64,000 nt of DNA from JAKFWF01 sp963741505 (GTDB taxonomy: Bacteria > Pseudomonadota > Alphaproteobacteria > Rhizobiales > Hyphomicrobiaceae), in NCBI GenBank assembly GCA_963741505.1, contig CAVUIJ010000003.1:74272-138271 (forward strand). The letters are read 5' to 3'. A program made the position numbers and the translations under genes. Numbering within the stretch: position 1 is the first letter of the stretch; every line of letters begins with the position of its first letter. Shown piece after piece: positions 54,859 through 62,769 of the stretch. The notes under the pieces were generated by a model. It did not search any database. It saw nothing but the letters and a program-made list of their open reading frames with translations, and was not told the origin of the DNA.

Positions 54859-57008
54859 TGTCACCGGCAGTGGGAAACTGACCCAGGCGGCAACATGAAT
54901 CTGACCCACCGCATTAGGTGGTTCCTCCTGAGCGGAGGGGCCGATGCTGAAGGCGGAGGAACAGATGGAATTGATGGTTTTGAAGAAGCACGGCGAGAGC
55001 ATCCGCTCGCTCAGTCGGTCGACGGGGCGGTCGCGGAATACGGTGCGGCGTTACCTGCGGGGCGGCGATACGGCGGCGACGCGGAAGCCGGCGCCCAAGC
55101 GGCCTGAGAAGCTCGATCCCTACAAGACGTACATCATCGATCGGATGGCGGCGGCGGCGCCGGATGCGATCCCGGCGTCGGTGCTGCTGCGCGAGATCCA
55201 GGAGCGCGGCTACGACGGCGGATATTCCCGCGTGAAGCAGTTCGTGCGCGGTCTGGTGCCGGCCTCGCCACCCGAACCGGTCGTGCGTTTTGAGACCGAG
55301 CCCGGCCAGCAGATGCAGGCCGACTGGGCGACGGTCGGGAAAGGCGCTGGCAAGCTGAAGGTGTTCATCGCCACGCTCGGCTGGAGCCGGATGGCCTACG
55401 TCGAGTTCTGCGATGACGAGCAGGTCGAGACGTTGATCGCGTGCCACGAGCGCGCCTTCCTGGCGTTCGGCGGCGTGCCCAGGGAAGTGCTCTACGACAA
55501 CATGAAAACGGTCGTTCTGGAGCGCAACACTTATGGTCGTGGCGCGCACCGCTTTCATCCGGGCTTCCTGGATTACATCAAGCATGCCGGCGCGCTGCCG
55601 CGTTTGTGCCAGCCCTATCGTGCGCAGACGAAGGGCAAGGTCGAGCGCTTCATCGGCTATCTGAAGCGCAGCTTCTGGGTGCCGTTCGTTGCCACGCAGC
55701 GGCAGGCCGGCGTATTGCCCGACAAGCATTCGGCCAACGCGGCGGTCGCCCGCTGGCTGCGCGAGGTGGCGAATGCGCGCGTGCATGCGACGACCGAGGA
55801 GGTTCCGGCCGAACGGTTGATCATCGAAAAGCCCAAGCTGCAGGATCTTCCGGCGGCCTATCGTGGACGCTCGGCGCGTATGGCACTGGCCGTGCCGGAA
55901 CGCAAACACGTGATCGGCTATCAGCATCCACTGTCGGTCTATGACTTGTTGTTTGCGCCTTCCGACACGTCTTCCTCCTGCGCTTGGGAAGCAACGCGAG
56001 CGGAAGGCCGGCCGGAAGGCGCGTTGGATGTTCGCCGGAGGTCGTGGCATGAGCAATCTCCAGCAGCCAATCTTCAACATGAACGCATCACGGCGCTGGC
56101 GACCGAACTCAGACTTCTGGCGGTGCCGGATCTCTACGGTCCGATCGCGCAGACGGCGGCGACGCGGAAAGACGCCAGCTACGCCGACTTCCTCGAAGAG
56201 GTTCTGCGGTCCGAGCGCGACGCCCGTCACGTCAGGTCGCGCGAGATGTTCACGCGGATGGCGGGCTTCCCGGCGCTGAAAACGTTGGAGGCTTACGACT
56301 TCGCCTTCGCCACCGGCGCGCCGCGCCAGCAGATCCAGGAGCTGGCGGCGCTCGGCTTCGTCGAGCGTGCGGAGAATATCGTCCTGCTGGGCCCGAGCGG
56401 CACCGGCAAGACCCATCTGGCGATCGCCTTCGGCCTGCTGGCCGCGCACAAGGGCTGGAAGGTGCGCTTCACGACGGCGGCCGATCTGATCATCACGCTC
56501 GAAGCGGCGCAGCGGCAAGGGCGGATCAAGGAGGTGATGCACCGGATCGTGGCGGCGCCGAAACTGCTGATCATCGACGAGATCGGCTATCTGCCGTTCG
56601 GGCGCGAGCAGGCCAACCTGTTCTTCCAGGTCGTGGCGCGGCGCTACGAAAAGGGCTCGCTGGTGCTGACCTCGAACCTGGCGTTCGGCAGCTGGGACGA
56701 CGCGTTCGCAGCCGACGCCGTGCTGACCGCCGCCATGCTCGACCGCATCCTGCATCACGCCACGGTCGTGCAGATCACCGGCGAGAGCTACCGGCTCAAG
56801 GACAAGCGCCGCGCCGGCATCCTGGCCCGGCCGCAGCCCAATCCGACACTGGCGGCGACCACCGGCACGAAGGCCAAAACAGCAAGGGAAGAAAAAGTCT
56901 GAGCGGCATTGTTCCCGCGCGCGGGAACACTGCCGCAAGGCGCGGGTGGGTCAGGTTCAAGTTGGCGACCAACGGCAAACCCGGGTCAGATTCAAAGTGC
57001 CGTTGACA
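54859..57008 (+). mobile_element. Complete IS21-family element, nested in an older IS21
   Basis: A 2,150-bp element bounded by imperfect 26-bp terminal inverted repeats (54,859-54,884 and 56,983-57,008; 21 of 26 match), starting TGTCA as for IS21 relatives. CTGACCC motifs recur inside both ends (54,878-54,884, 54,901-54,907, 56,948-56,954 and 56,983-56,989, the last two inverted), the expected multiple transposase-binding sites. A 4-bp direct repeat CTGA flanks it (54,855-54,858 and 57,009-57,012). It carries one transposition reading frame (54,944-56,902). Confidence 0.92.
54944..56902 (+). CDS. istA-istB: IS21 IstA-IstB fused reading frame
   Basis: A single 652-codon frame joins transposase IstA (residues about 1-345) and the ATPase helper IstB (about 375-652). 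IstA shows the N-terminal HTH (SIRSLSRSTGRSRNTVRRYL) and DDE catalytic residues in QQMQADWATVG, REVLYDNMKTVV and KGKVERFIGYLKRSFW. IstB shows Walker A GPSGTGKTHLAIAFG and Walker B LLIIDEIGYLPFG. A GGAGG site precedes an ATG at 56,049 that starts IstB in another frame (MSNLQ...), so the original IstB start was separate and a net one-base change now fuses the two. Whether the fusion is real and active is open. Confidence 0.9.
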   Translation: MLKAEEQMELMVLKKHGESIRSLSRSTGRSRNTVRRYLRGGDTAATRKPAPKRPEKLDPYKTYIIDRMAAAAPDAIPASVLLREIQERGYDGGYSRVKQFVRGLVPASPPEPVVRFETEPGQQMQADWATVGKGAGKLKVFIATLGWSRMAYVEFCDDEQVETLIACHERAFLAFGGVPREVLYDNMKTVVLERNTYGRGAHRFHPGFLDYIKHAGALPRLCQPYRAQTKGKVERFIGYLKRSFWVPFVATQRQAGVLPDKHSANAAVARWLREVANARVHATTEEVPAERLIIEKPKLQDLPAAYRGRSARMALAVPERKHVIGYQHPLSVYDLLFAPSDTSSSCAWEATRAEGRPEGALDVRRRSWHEQSPAANLQHERITALATELRLLAVPDLYGPIAQTAATRKDASYADFLEEVLRSERDARHVRSREMFTRMAGFPALKTLEAYDFAFATGAPRQQIQELAALGFVERAENIVLLGPSGTGKTHLAIAFGLLAAHKGWKVRFTTAADLIITLEAAQRQGRIKEVMHRIVAAPKLLIIDEIGYLPFGREQANLFFQVVARRYEKGSLVLTSNLAFGSWDDAFAADAVLTAAMLDRILHHATVVQITGESYRLKDKRRAGILARPQPNPTLAATTGTKAKTAREEKV

Positions 57009-57118
57009 CTGAGGAACAACCTCGATCGCCGACGGCCCGCACCCGCCACGGACGGGCCGGCGATAGTTCATGCCAACATCCGTGGCCCCCGCTACTTCCA
57101 CTGAAGAGACGACACCCA

Positions 57119-57874
57119 ATGCTCAATCATCCGACCATCGACCAGCTCCGAGCCTTGAAGCTTGACGGCATGGCCGACGCCTTCGTTGAACTGCAATCGC
57201 AGGACGCGGCCCGCGATCTGGCGCCAGCTGAATGGCTGGCTTTGCTGCTCGATCGCGAGACGTCCAACCGAGGCACGCAACGGTTCAAGAGCCGGCTGCG
57301 CAACGCCAAGCTGCGTCACGACCAAGCCTCGATCGAAGACGTCGATTATCGCAGCCCCCGCAAACTCGACAAGGCTCTCTTCCAGCAACTGGCGACCAGC
57401 CGGTGGATCGCCGACAAACGTAATCTGCTCGTCACGGGGCCGTGCGGCCTCGGCAAGTCATGGCTCAGTTGCGCGCTAGCGCAGAAAGCCTGCCGCGACG
57501 GCTACACCGTGCATTACGCACGCGCGCCGCGCCTGTTCACTGATCTCGAACTCGCACACGGGGATGGCCGCTTCGCACGTCTGTTCCGCACGCTTACCAA
57601 GGCCGACCTGTTGATCCTCGACGATTGGGGGCCAGATCGTCTTTCCACCAGTCAGCGGCGCGACCTCATGGAGATCGTCGAGGATCGCTACGGCGCCGGA
57701 GCGACGCTGATCACCAGCCAGTTGCCGGTCGAGGCATGGCACGAGGTCATTGGCGAGCCAACCTTCGCCGACGCCATCCTCGACCGCCTCGTCCACAACG
57801 CCTTGCCGCCCGCATGTACGCGGGCGCTGCGTCTGACCCGTGGCGGTCACTCCGCGTCATGCAGTTCCAGCTAG
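57119..57874 (+). CDS. istB: IS21-family IstB ATPase of the older element (3' altered)
   Basis: A 251-residue IstB belonging with the split istA just upstream (stop at 57,104, start 57,119). Conserved parts are HPTIDQLRALKLDGMADAF, the Walker A NLLVTGPCGLGKSWLSCALA, Walker B ADLLILDDWGPDRLS, and EPTFADAILDRLVHNA. After VHNA the sequence departs from the family (normal ends read YRIELKGESMRK-like), so the element is truncated or frameshifted from about 57,805. It differs clearly from the IstB of the inner element. Probably non-functional in transposition because istA is split. Confidence 0.85.
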   Translation: MLNHPTIDQLRALKLDGMADAFVELQSQDAARDLAPAEWLALLLDRETSNRGTQRFKSRLRNAKLRHDQASIEDVDYRSPRKLDKALFQQLATSRWIADKRNLLVTGPCGLGKSWLSCALAQKACRDGYTVHYARAPRLFTDLELAHGDGRFARLFRTLTKADLLILDDWGPDRLSTSQRRDLMEIVEDRYGAGATLITSQLPVEAWHEVIGEPTFADAILDRLVHNALPPACTRALRLTRGGHSASCSSS

Positions 57875-58221
57875 GCTAGCGGCGTGCTCGTCAGCGCGTT
57901 AAAGGTGCGATGTCAGTCTCGGCATTTGTATCGGCGCAGACCGCTCGCGCCTCCCCAGGTGCTGAAACTTTCCGACCGGCAGTGGCCGCTGGCGGGAGCG
58001 CCGAAAACCGCACCCCGATTAGTGGGATCGCATCGTTGGTCGACCCTTAGCCGTCAGCGCCGCACGCTGGCCCAATGGCGGCCTCGTCCAGAGTGCGAAT
58101 CACAACAAGATGATAGCGCTACATCAAGGCCGAACAGCGCCAATTGGGTCAACATTTCAGACGTACGATTCAATACTCACCAGCCCGCAATTTTTTCCAC
58201 GCAGACTGATGAGTTTTTTCC
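57875..58221. other. Gap between IS21 remnant and integrative element
   Basis: About 350 bp without a supported gene. Base composition becomes AT-richer from about 58,080 to the right, which I take as the approximate left edge of the integrative element. I could not find a repeat of any 12 bp or more shared with the region right of the integrase gene, so no attachment site can be assigned. Confidence 0.4.
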
Positions 58222-58857
58222 TTAGGACTTGTGCTTTCCTATTGCGTCTGCAATATGAAATTCTTTGCTCAGAGAGTAACGCAACCCGTGAGCACCTAGT
58301 CCGACCGACACTGGAACTGTCAATCTCTGCCCGCCCTCGTAATCACGGACGCTGACCCCATCATTCAAGCTGAGCATAAGATACTCTGGAAATTTTGGGC
58401 GCGGCATGTGCATTTTTATGAAACGGCTTTCACTTAGCGTGTTAGTCAGTTTATCGCGCCACTGACGCTTCACTAGCTTTTCGTAGTCGCCAACAGCAAA
58501 CAATCCAACCATATTTGCCAACTCTCCAAACTCCGTCGTGGCTTCAGGAGCTGGCAGCCAGTCCAGACCCGGATAGTCCTGGGCGAGTTGAAATCGAACT
58601 TTGCCCTTGGAAGTGTATGCCCGCACGTTTACTAGCAATGACTGACCCTTAGGCGGATCAAAAACAGTTCCCGGCGCCATTCCAATGGTCACATAGGCGG
58701 CCTCTTCGCCGGTCACGTGTAGTGTGGCCTTCATGTATTGGCGGACTTTCTTGGTGGCGGTGTCCGTGAAGTCTGCCGTGGCCACGTCTGTTACCACACC
58801 ACCCATCCAAAGCCCGCAAAGTGTGTTAACATCCATAGTGCTGTTCGAGAGCGCCAT
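58222..58857 (-). CDS. Hypothetical protein encoded downstream of rep
   Basis: An unrecognised 211-residue protein, codirectional with and 88 bp downstream of the Rep gene. The middle (KKVRQYMKATLHVTGEEAAY through LLVNVRAYTSKGKVRFQLAQ) alternates short hydrophobic strands and could be an OB-type beta barrel; an RCR element often encodes a single-stranded-DNA-binding protein here, but this is speculation. No signal peptide or membrane segment. Its AT-richer codon use matches the other element genes and differs from the chromosomal genes to the left. Confidence 0.6.
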   Translation of the reverse strand: MALSNSTMDVNTLCGLWMGGVVTDVATADFTDTATKKVRQYMKATLHVTGEEAAYVTIGMAPGTVFDPPKGQSLLVNVRAYTSKGKVRFQLAQDYPGLDWLPAPEATTEFGELANMVGLFAVGDYEKLVKRQWRDKLTNTLSESRFIKMHMPRPKFPEYLMLSLNDGVSVRDYEGGQRLTVPVSVGLGAHGLRYSLSKEFHIADAIGKHKS

Positions 58858-58922
58858 TTGATTCTCCTGATTGGCAATCGTTCAGTTATCCTTCATTGGA
58901 TAGGCTTCCGGGACGCCGCGAC

Positions 58923-58943
58923 AACGGCTTTCCGGGAGCCGTT
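58923..58943 (+). terminator. Hairpin between rep and the downstream gene
   Basis: A 7-bp stem AACGGCT/AGCCGTT with a 7-base loop is followed on the plus strand by TTTTA, directly against the rep stop codon (58,946). Its T-run suits transcripts running left to right toward rep; on the minus strand it lacks a T-tract, so readthrough from rep into the 58,222 gene is possible. Confidence 0.5.
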
Positions 58944-58945
58944 TT

Positions 58946-59899
58946 TTATGACCGCACCCCCCCTTTCCAAACGCTCCGCATCACTCCAGAAAAGGCGTGC
59001 AAGCGCTTTCCGTAAATGCCGCGACTAGCCATATGGGCAAGTTCCGGCTCAAGAACGAATTTGCCGTTCGCAGCTCGCTTCAATAAGTCAAGTGGCTTAA
59101 CTGCGTAGGCTGCAGCAAATGAAACCCCTGCGCGAACGCTTGACGGATCAGAAGCCCCCGTTGGTAGATGACAGATTTTTTGCACATTTATACTGATGAA
59201 TTCCCGTACACCCAGCGCGCCCTTCCACATATCCGTCAACTGATTATGACTCAAATAGACATTTCCGATACCGCCACAATAATCGGGATAGGCGATCAAC
59301 AATATATGCGAGTGCACGTGCCAATGGGATCCCATCCAATTAATCTCTGTGCGCCTAAATGCTCCAGCAAACGCGCGCAAGTAAGCGTTGGTCTTTTGAA
59401 AGATTCGCTGCGCAGCATGCAGCCTATCAATGCCTGCGGCCAGTTCGTCGGGCGGAGTTGTTGGCTGCGTCAACGTCAGAGTGAGTGGGATAATTCCCGG
59501 AACGCGCTCTTGCGCGCGATCGTACGCACTCATGACCTCTCGATGGAGCATGAACGCCTTGTGTTGAGCGCAAATGGCACAAGTTGGTTGCTTGCAAAAA
59601 TAGCGGTTCTCCACGGAGGCCATGGTGGCTCCGCCATCGACAGCCAGAATGGCCAGTCGACTGTTCTTTGCACAAGACGCTTGGCGTTGGCTCCGAAGCA
59701 TCTCGCGACGCGCCATTTCTTTGAGCTCTAAACGCCCGGCCTCGGTTGCCGCACCGTCACTTAAGACCATCGAGCCGAGGGCCGCGATCATCCGTGCGTC
59801 TGCGAAAGTACCGCTTTGCCCCTTCAGTTGATTAAGCATACGGCGCTTGCGCTCGTCATCGGCGTCAAGTGACCAGCTTTCGGTGTTGAACAGCTTCAA
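58946..59899 (-). CDS. Rolling-circle replication initiator (HUH Rep, Rep_1-like)
   Basis: A 317-residue protein with the features of plasmid Rep_1-type HUH endonucleases. A zinc-finger-like cluster RYFCKQPTCAICAQHKAF (Cys102, Cys107, Cys110, His113) is followed by the motif-1-like LTLTLTQPT (139-147), the metal-binding HUH motif in GSHWHVHSHILLIAYPDY (His194/196/198) and the catalytic-tyrosine motif AAAYAVKPLDLL (Tyr265). It would nick an origin and drive rolling-circle copying of the element. TTG 59,899 is the start, with GGAG 8 bases upstream; a short acidic frame overlaps it. No origin could be located. Confidence 0.78.
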   Translation of the reverse strand: MKLFNTESWSLDADDERKRRMLNQLKGQSGTFADARMIAALGSMVLSDGAATEAGRLELKEMARREMLRSQRQASCAKNSRLAILAVDGGATMASVENRYFCKQPTCAICAQHKAFMLHREVMSAYDRAQERVPGIIPLTLTLTQPTTPPDELAAGIDRLHAAQRIFQKTNAYLRAFAGAFRRTEINWMGSHWHVHSHILLIAYPDYCGGIGNVYLSHNQLTDMWKGALGVREFISINVQKICHLPTGASDPSSVRAGVSFAAAYAVKPLDLLKRAANGKFVLEPELAHMASRGIYGKRLHAFSGVMRSVWKGGVRS

Positions 59900-59991
59900 C
59901 CGACAATCTCCGATTTCGACGCATTAGCTTGTTCGCTCCAATCGAGCTGTACGCCGTCATCGTTCTCAACGGCAACATCAAAGAGAGTAAT
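59896..59991 (-). CDS. Candidate small leader ORF overlapping the rep start
   Basis: A 31-codon frame whose TGA overlaps the rep TTG start by one register (TTGA), so ribosomes finishing it could restart on rep. The only possible start in frame is ATT at 59,991, preceded by AGGA nine bases upstream; no ATG, GTG or TTG occurs in frame. The predicted peptide is acidic (FDVAVENDDGVQLDWSEQAN...). ATT starts are rare, so this is a low-confidence call listed because the overlap geometry is typical of translational coupling. Confidence 0.3.
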   Translation of the reverse strand: MTLFDVAVENDDGVQLDWSEQANASKSEIVG

Positions 59992-60023
59992 GGCGGAAAA
60001 TCCTGTGGATACAGTGACGCGCC

Positions 60024-60788
60024 ATGTTAGACTGTTCGAGCGATCAACGCACCTCAATGTCCGCCTACCAATTCGATCAACGAGACAAAACGGAAAGACC
60101 GAACACAGTGAGCCTGAAATCTGCTGTTGTTGCCGCCGTTGGCATTCGAATACGCGAAGCCAGGATCAAGGCGGGCATCAGCCAAACAGAACTGGCGCGG
60201 CGAATCGGCAAGTCGAAACAATTGGTTTCTAGCTGGGAATCAGGCCGTGCAGAGATCACTTTGACCACTTTGCTGGGCGTCAGTGAGCAGCTCCGCGTAG
60301 GATTGAGCTGGCTACTGACCGGCTCCACTACAAGCGGGATAAACCTCCGACGCCTAGTACCTGGCACCCCAATACCAAGCCTCACAGCAAGCGAAGTTAT
60401 AGCCTTGACTGAGGGTAAACTAGATCTGGCCAGCATCAGCAAGTGGGTGCATCCATACACTCCGTGTTCCGAAGGATCATTTCAAATTGAAAACCCCGAC
60501 GACGCGATGTCGCCAAAATTCAACCAGGGCGAAGGGCTGATATTCGACCCCCACGCAGCGGCAAAACCCAACGCGCCAGTCGTCTGCGTTGTATATGCGG
60601 ACAACGGCTCAGAACTCGAACGGCCACTACTAGCCTTTCGACACATTCGCTTCCGGTCGACGAGGCTCGGAGAAGCTCCATACGAATTGTCTCCGAACAA
60701 CGTCGGCTGGCCGACCATTACGGTCACACATGAAAGCGACGCGAAACTAGCGGGCACTCTTGTCGCCGCAGTCCGAACGTTTGACTAG
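60024..60788 (+). CDS. Phage-type repressor with HTH and degenerate LexA/S24-like domain
   Basis: A 254-residue CI-like regulator divergent from rep. The HTH_3 domain is at about residues 39-92 (IRIREARIKAGISQTELARR, SKQLVSSWESGR). The C-terminal domain (about 150-254) has the peptidase S24 layout FQIENPDDAMSPKFNQGEGL, but the Ser of the usual DSM is Ala161, and the catalytic Lys is absent from the following strand. RecA-stimulated self-cleavage is therefore unlikely. Start uncertain: ATG 60,024, ATG 60,057 or GTG 60,108 (with GGAAAG upstream). It probably represses rep from the shared 59,900-60,023 region. Confidence 0.8.
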   Translation: MLDCSSDQRTSMSAYQFDQRDKTERPNTVSLKSAVVAAVGIRIREARIKAGISQTELARRIGKSKQLVSSWESGRAEITLTTLLGVSEQLRVGLSWLLTGSTTSGINLRRLVPGTPIPSLTASEVIALTEGKLDLASISKWVHPYTPCSEGSFQIENPDDAMSPKFNQGEGLIFDPHAAAKPNAPVVCVVYADNGSELERPLLAFRHIRFRSTRLGEAPYELSPNNVGWPTITVTHESDAKLAGTLVAAVRTFD

Positions 60789-60906
60789 TTGACCCTTCAC
60801 CTTGGACGCGCCTGGCCCGATTAGCAGGGTTGTCCACAAAGATGTATGTCTCATATGTTGCGTCAAACGTCTCTTATGATTATACGCCATCATCGCAGCA
60901 GAAGTC

Positions 60907-61197
60907 ATGGAAAGAACACGCTCACCAATGAGCCGGGCCCGAACATCATGGCAATTGCCTGCGGCGCTCGCTCCGATCGGTCTTTCTCTCACTGAAGCAG
61001 CCACTTACATAGGTGTTGGGCAAACACTCTTCCTGGTCATGGTCAATGACGGGCGAATGCCGAGGGCCAAGTGCGCCAACGGCCGCCGCATCTGGTCGCG
61101 CGCTCAGCTCGACAAGGCGTTCGACGAACTCCCTGATGAAGACGCCGCCGCCCCATCCGCGAAGTGTGACAACATTTTCTCTAACCAAGCACTTTGA
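60907..61197 (+). CDS. AlpA/excisionase-like HTH protein
   Basis: A 96-residue protein with a winged-helix/MerR-like HTH of the AlpA or excisionase type: GLSLTEAATYIGVGQTLFLVMVNDGRMPRAK and RRIWSRAQLDKAFDELP. It is 10 bp upstream of the integrase on the same strand, the usual place for a recombination directionality factor. ATG 60,907 or ATG 60,928 may start it. Role as excisionase is inference from context. Confidence 0.7.
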   Translation: MERTRSPMSRARTSWQLPAALAPIGLSLTEAATYIGVGQTLFLVMVNDGRMPRAKCANGRRIWSRAQLDKAFDELPDEDAAAPSAKCDNIFSNQAL

Positions 61198-61207
61198 TCG
61201 AGGTCCG

Positions 61208-62332
61208 ATGAAGAAGATCCGACTGCGGTATTTAATTGAGGACATCGACCGGCACGGCAACGTCCGTACCTATTTCCGCAAAAACAGATTGAAGCCAAAA
61301 ATCCGAATGAAGTTCCCGCAGGGCTCCCAGGAATTCATGATCCAATATAGCTGCCTGCTGAACAACCGACCAATGCCGGAAGAGCTCTTGACTGACACCA
61401 AGTCCAAATTGACCACGTGTCCGCAGGACACATTCGGCTGGCTGGTCAAAGCGTACATCTCTAGCAGCACCTTCAGTCAACTCGATCCAACAACTCAGAC
61501 CACGCGCAAGCGCGTTCTCACGAGCTGCATGAACGAGCTGGTGAACCCGGATCGATCGAGCACAGTCACCTTTCGCGACTGCCCCCTGGGTCTGTTCAAT
61601 GCCAACTCCGTGCGAATTTTGCGCGACCGCAAGATGGGGTTGCCGAATGCGGCCAATCATCGCCTCAAGAACATCCGACAGATGTTTAATTGGGCCAACG
61701 AGGATCGGGTCTACCCGATTACGTTGAACCCCGTGACGGGCGTCAAGCCACTCATGACTAAAAAGGGCGGGCATCACACCTGGTCCGAAGAGGAGGCATG
61801 GAAATTCGAAGATCAGTTTCAGATGGGCACAAAGGCGCGCCTCGCCTTTGCGCTATTGATGTTTCTCGGGGTGCGCCGCAGTGACGTGGTTCGCCTGGGA
61901 CCCGGGAATCTCACCCGGGACGGCCAGATTGAATTCACCGTATTCAAAAACCGCAATCGGTCGCCCACACACCTTAAACTTCCTATTCTTCCCGAACTCA
62001 AAATGGTGCTAGACGCGACTCCCTTAGGCACGAACACTTTCCTCGAAACGGCGTATGGTAAACCATACACCGCGCCCGGCTTTACGAACTGGTTTCGTAG
62101 TCTCTGCGACGACGCAGGCCTTTCGCATTGCTCAGCGCACGGCATGCGCAAAGCAGGGGCGACGATCGCGGCCGAGAATGGGGCAACCGGCCACCAGCTG
62201 ATGTCTATCTTCGGATGGAAGAATTTGGCGGAGGCCGAGACGTACTGCCGTCAGGCGCGACAGAACAAGATGGCGCGAGAGGCAATGGGACTGCTTGTGC
62301 GCTCTAGCCGTCCATTACGGAGCCAAGCATGA
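61208..62332 (+). CDS. Tyrosine recombinase/phage-type integrase
   Basis: A 374-residue site-specific integrase. The N-terminal arm (KKIRLRYLIEDIDRHGNVRT) resembles those of phage-like integrases; the catalytic residues are Arg in LGVRRSDVVRLGPG, HxxR in SAHGMRKAGATIAAENG, and the Tyr in LAEAETYCRQARQNKM. ATG 61,208 follows TCGAGGTCCG. It would integrate the element at a single attachment site, most likely to its right; no tRNA gene or direct repeat could be found. AT-richer composition links it with the genes at 58.2-61.2 kb. Confidence 0.88.
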   Translation: MKKIRLRYLIEDIDRHGNVRTYFRKNRLKPKIRMKFPQGSQEFMIQYSCLLNNRPMPEELLTDTKSKLTTCPQDTFGWLVKAYISSSTFSQLDPTTQTTRKRVLTSCMNELVNPDRSSTVTFRDCPLGLFNANSVRILRDRKMGLPNAANHRLKNIRQMFNWANEDRVYPITLNPVTGVKPLMTKKGGHHTWSEEEAWKFEDQFQMGTKARLAFALLMFLGVRRSDVVRLGPGNLTRDGQIEFTVFKNRNRSPTHLKLPILPELKMVLDATPLGTNTFLETAYGKPYTAPGFTNWFRSLCDDAGLSHCSAHGMRKAGATIAAENGATGHQLMSIFGWKNLAEAETYCRQARQNKMAREAMGLLVRSSRPLRSQA

Positions 62333-62497
62333 GGCCTGGTGCGTAATCTGTTGGGGTTGGCTTTGCCCAATTGCGCTTGCCGCCGGGAAGCTGATTCGGA
62401 AACGCTGCGCGGCACTCGACAGTGTACTACGCTTTCGCAACGGCGGCAGGCTACAATGTGTTCGTCGGCGCACGGTCGTGTTCGCGCTGAGCGCGGT
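62333..62497. other. Right flank of the integrase without gene
   Basis: About 165 bp between the integrase stop and the IstB scrap. No gene or repeat is supported. The right attachment site of the element is expected in or near this interval. Confidence 0.4.
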
Positions 62498-62535
62498 CGG
62501 CGAGCCTACCTTCGCCGACACCATCCTCGACCGCC
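62498..62535 (+). pseudogene. IstB remnant fragment
   Basis: A 38-bp scrap reading VGEPTFADTILDRR, nearly identical to the segment GEPTFADAILDRL of the older IstB at 57,744-57,790. Flanks are unrelated, so it is a remnant of a third IS21-type element next to the integrase and IS66. Confidence 0.75.
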
Positions 62536-62769
62536 GAAGTATTCTTTAATCGAGCGACAACCACTTCCGCAATTTGGCCCCCTCCCACCAATCGTGCACG
62601 TAGTTTTCCGCGACGCGGTCGGAGGCGAAGCTGTCGATCCACGTCAGAAAATCTCGCAATGTCCGTAGCTGAGGCATGGGCGAACGCCCCGTGGCGTCGC
62701 CGCGATCAATGCGCCTGTCCAAACTCGGAAAACTGCATCGCGATTCGCCTTTGGTCCCCAGTTGCCAGT

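Larger units (their letters stand above)
54184..57104 (+). pseudogene. istA: Older IS21-family istA, 5' truncated and split by a nested IS21 element
   Basis: C-terminal half of an IstA transposase, in two exons of homology: 54,184-54,858 (AVQVATRWIIAKLRNARFFS, HYYSVPHAPLRETLWARI and RNLRKHTTVRE-like SSNRKHTTVREHMPASHQRY) and 57,009-57,104. Removing the inner element (54,859-57,008) and one copy of the CTGA duplication restores the reading frame: ...TSVTSIL is joined to RNNLDRRRPAPATDGPAIVH and a stop at 57,102-57,104, just before istB. The catalytic N-terminal part upstream of 54,184 is gone, so this copy is dead. Confidence 0.85.

Noticed and set aside
54914..56938. A 674-codon minus-strand open frame
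   Set aside because: Antisense to the IstA-IstB frame, with no motifs and Arg/Ala/His-rich composition; codon-bias shadow.
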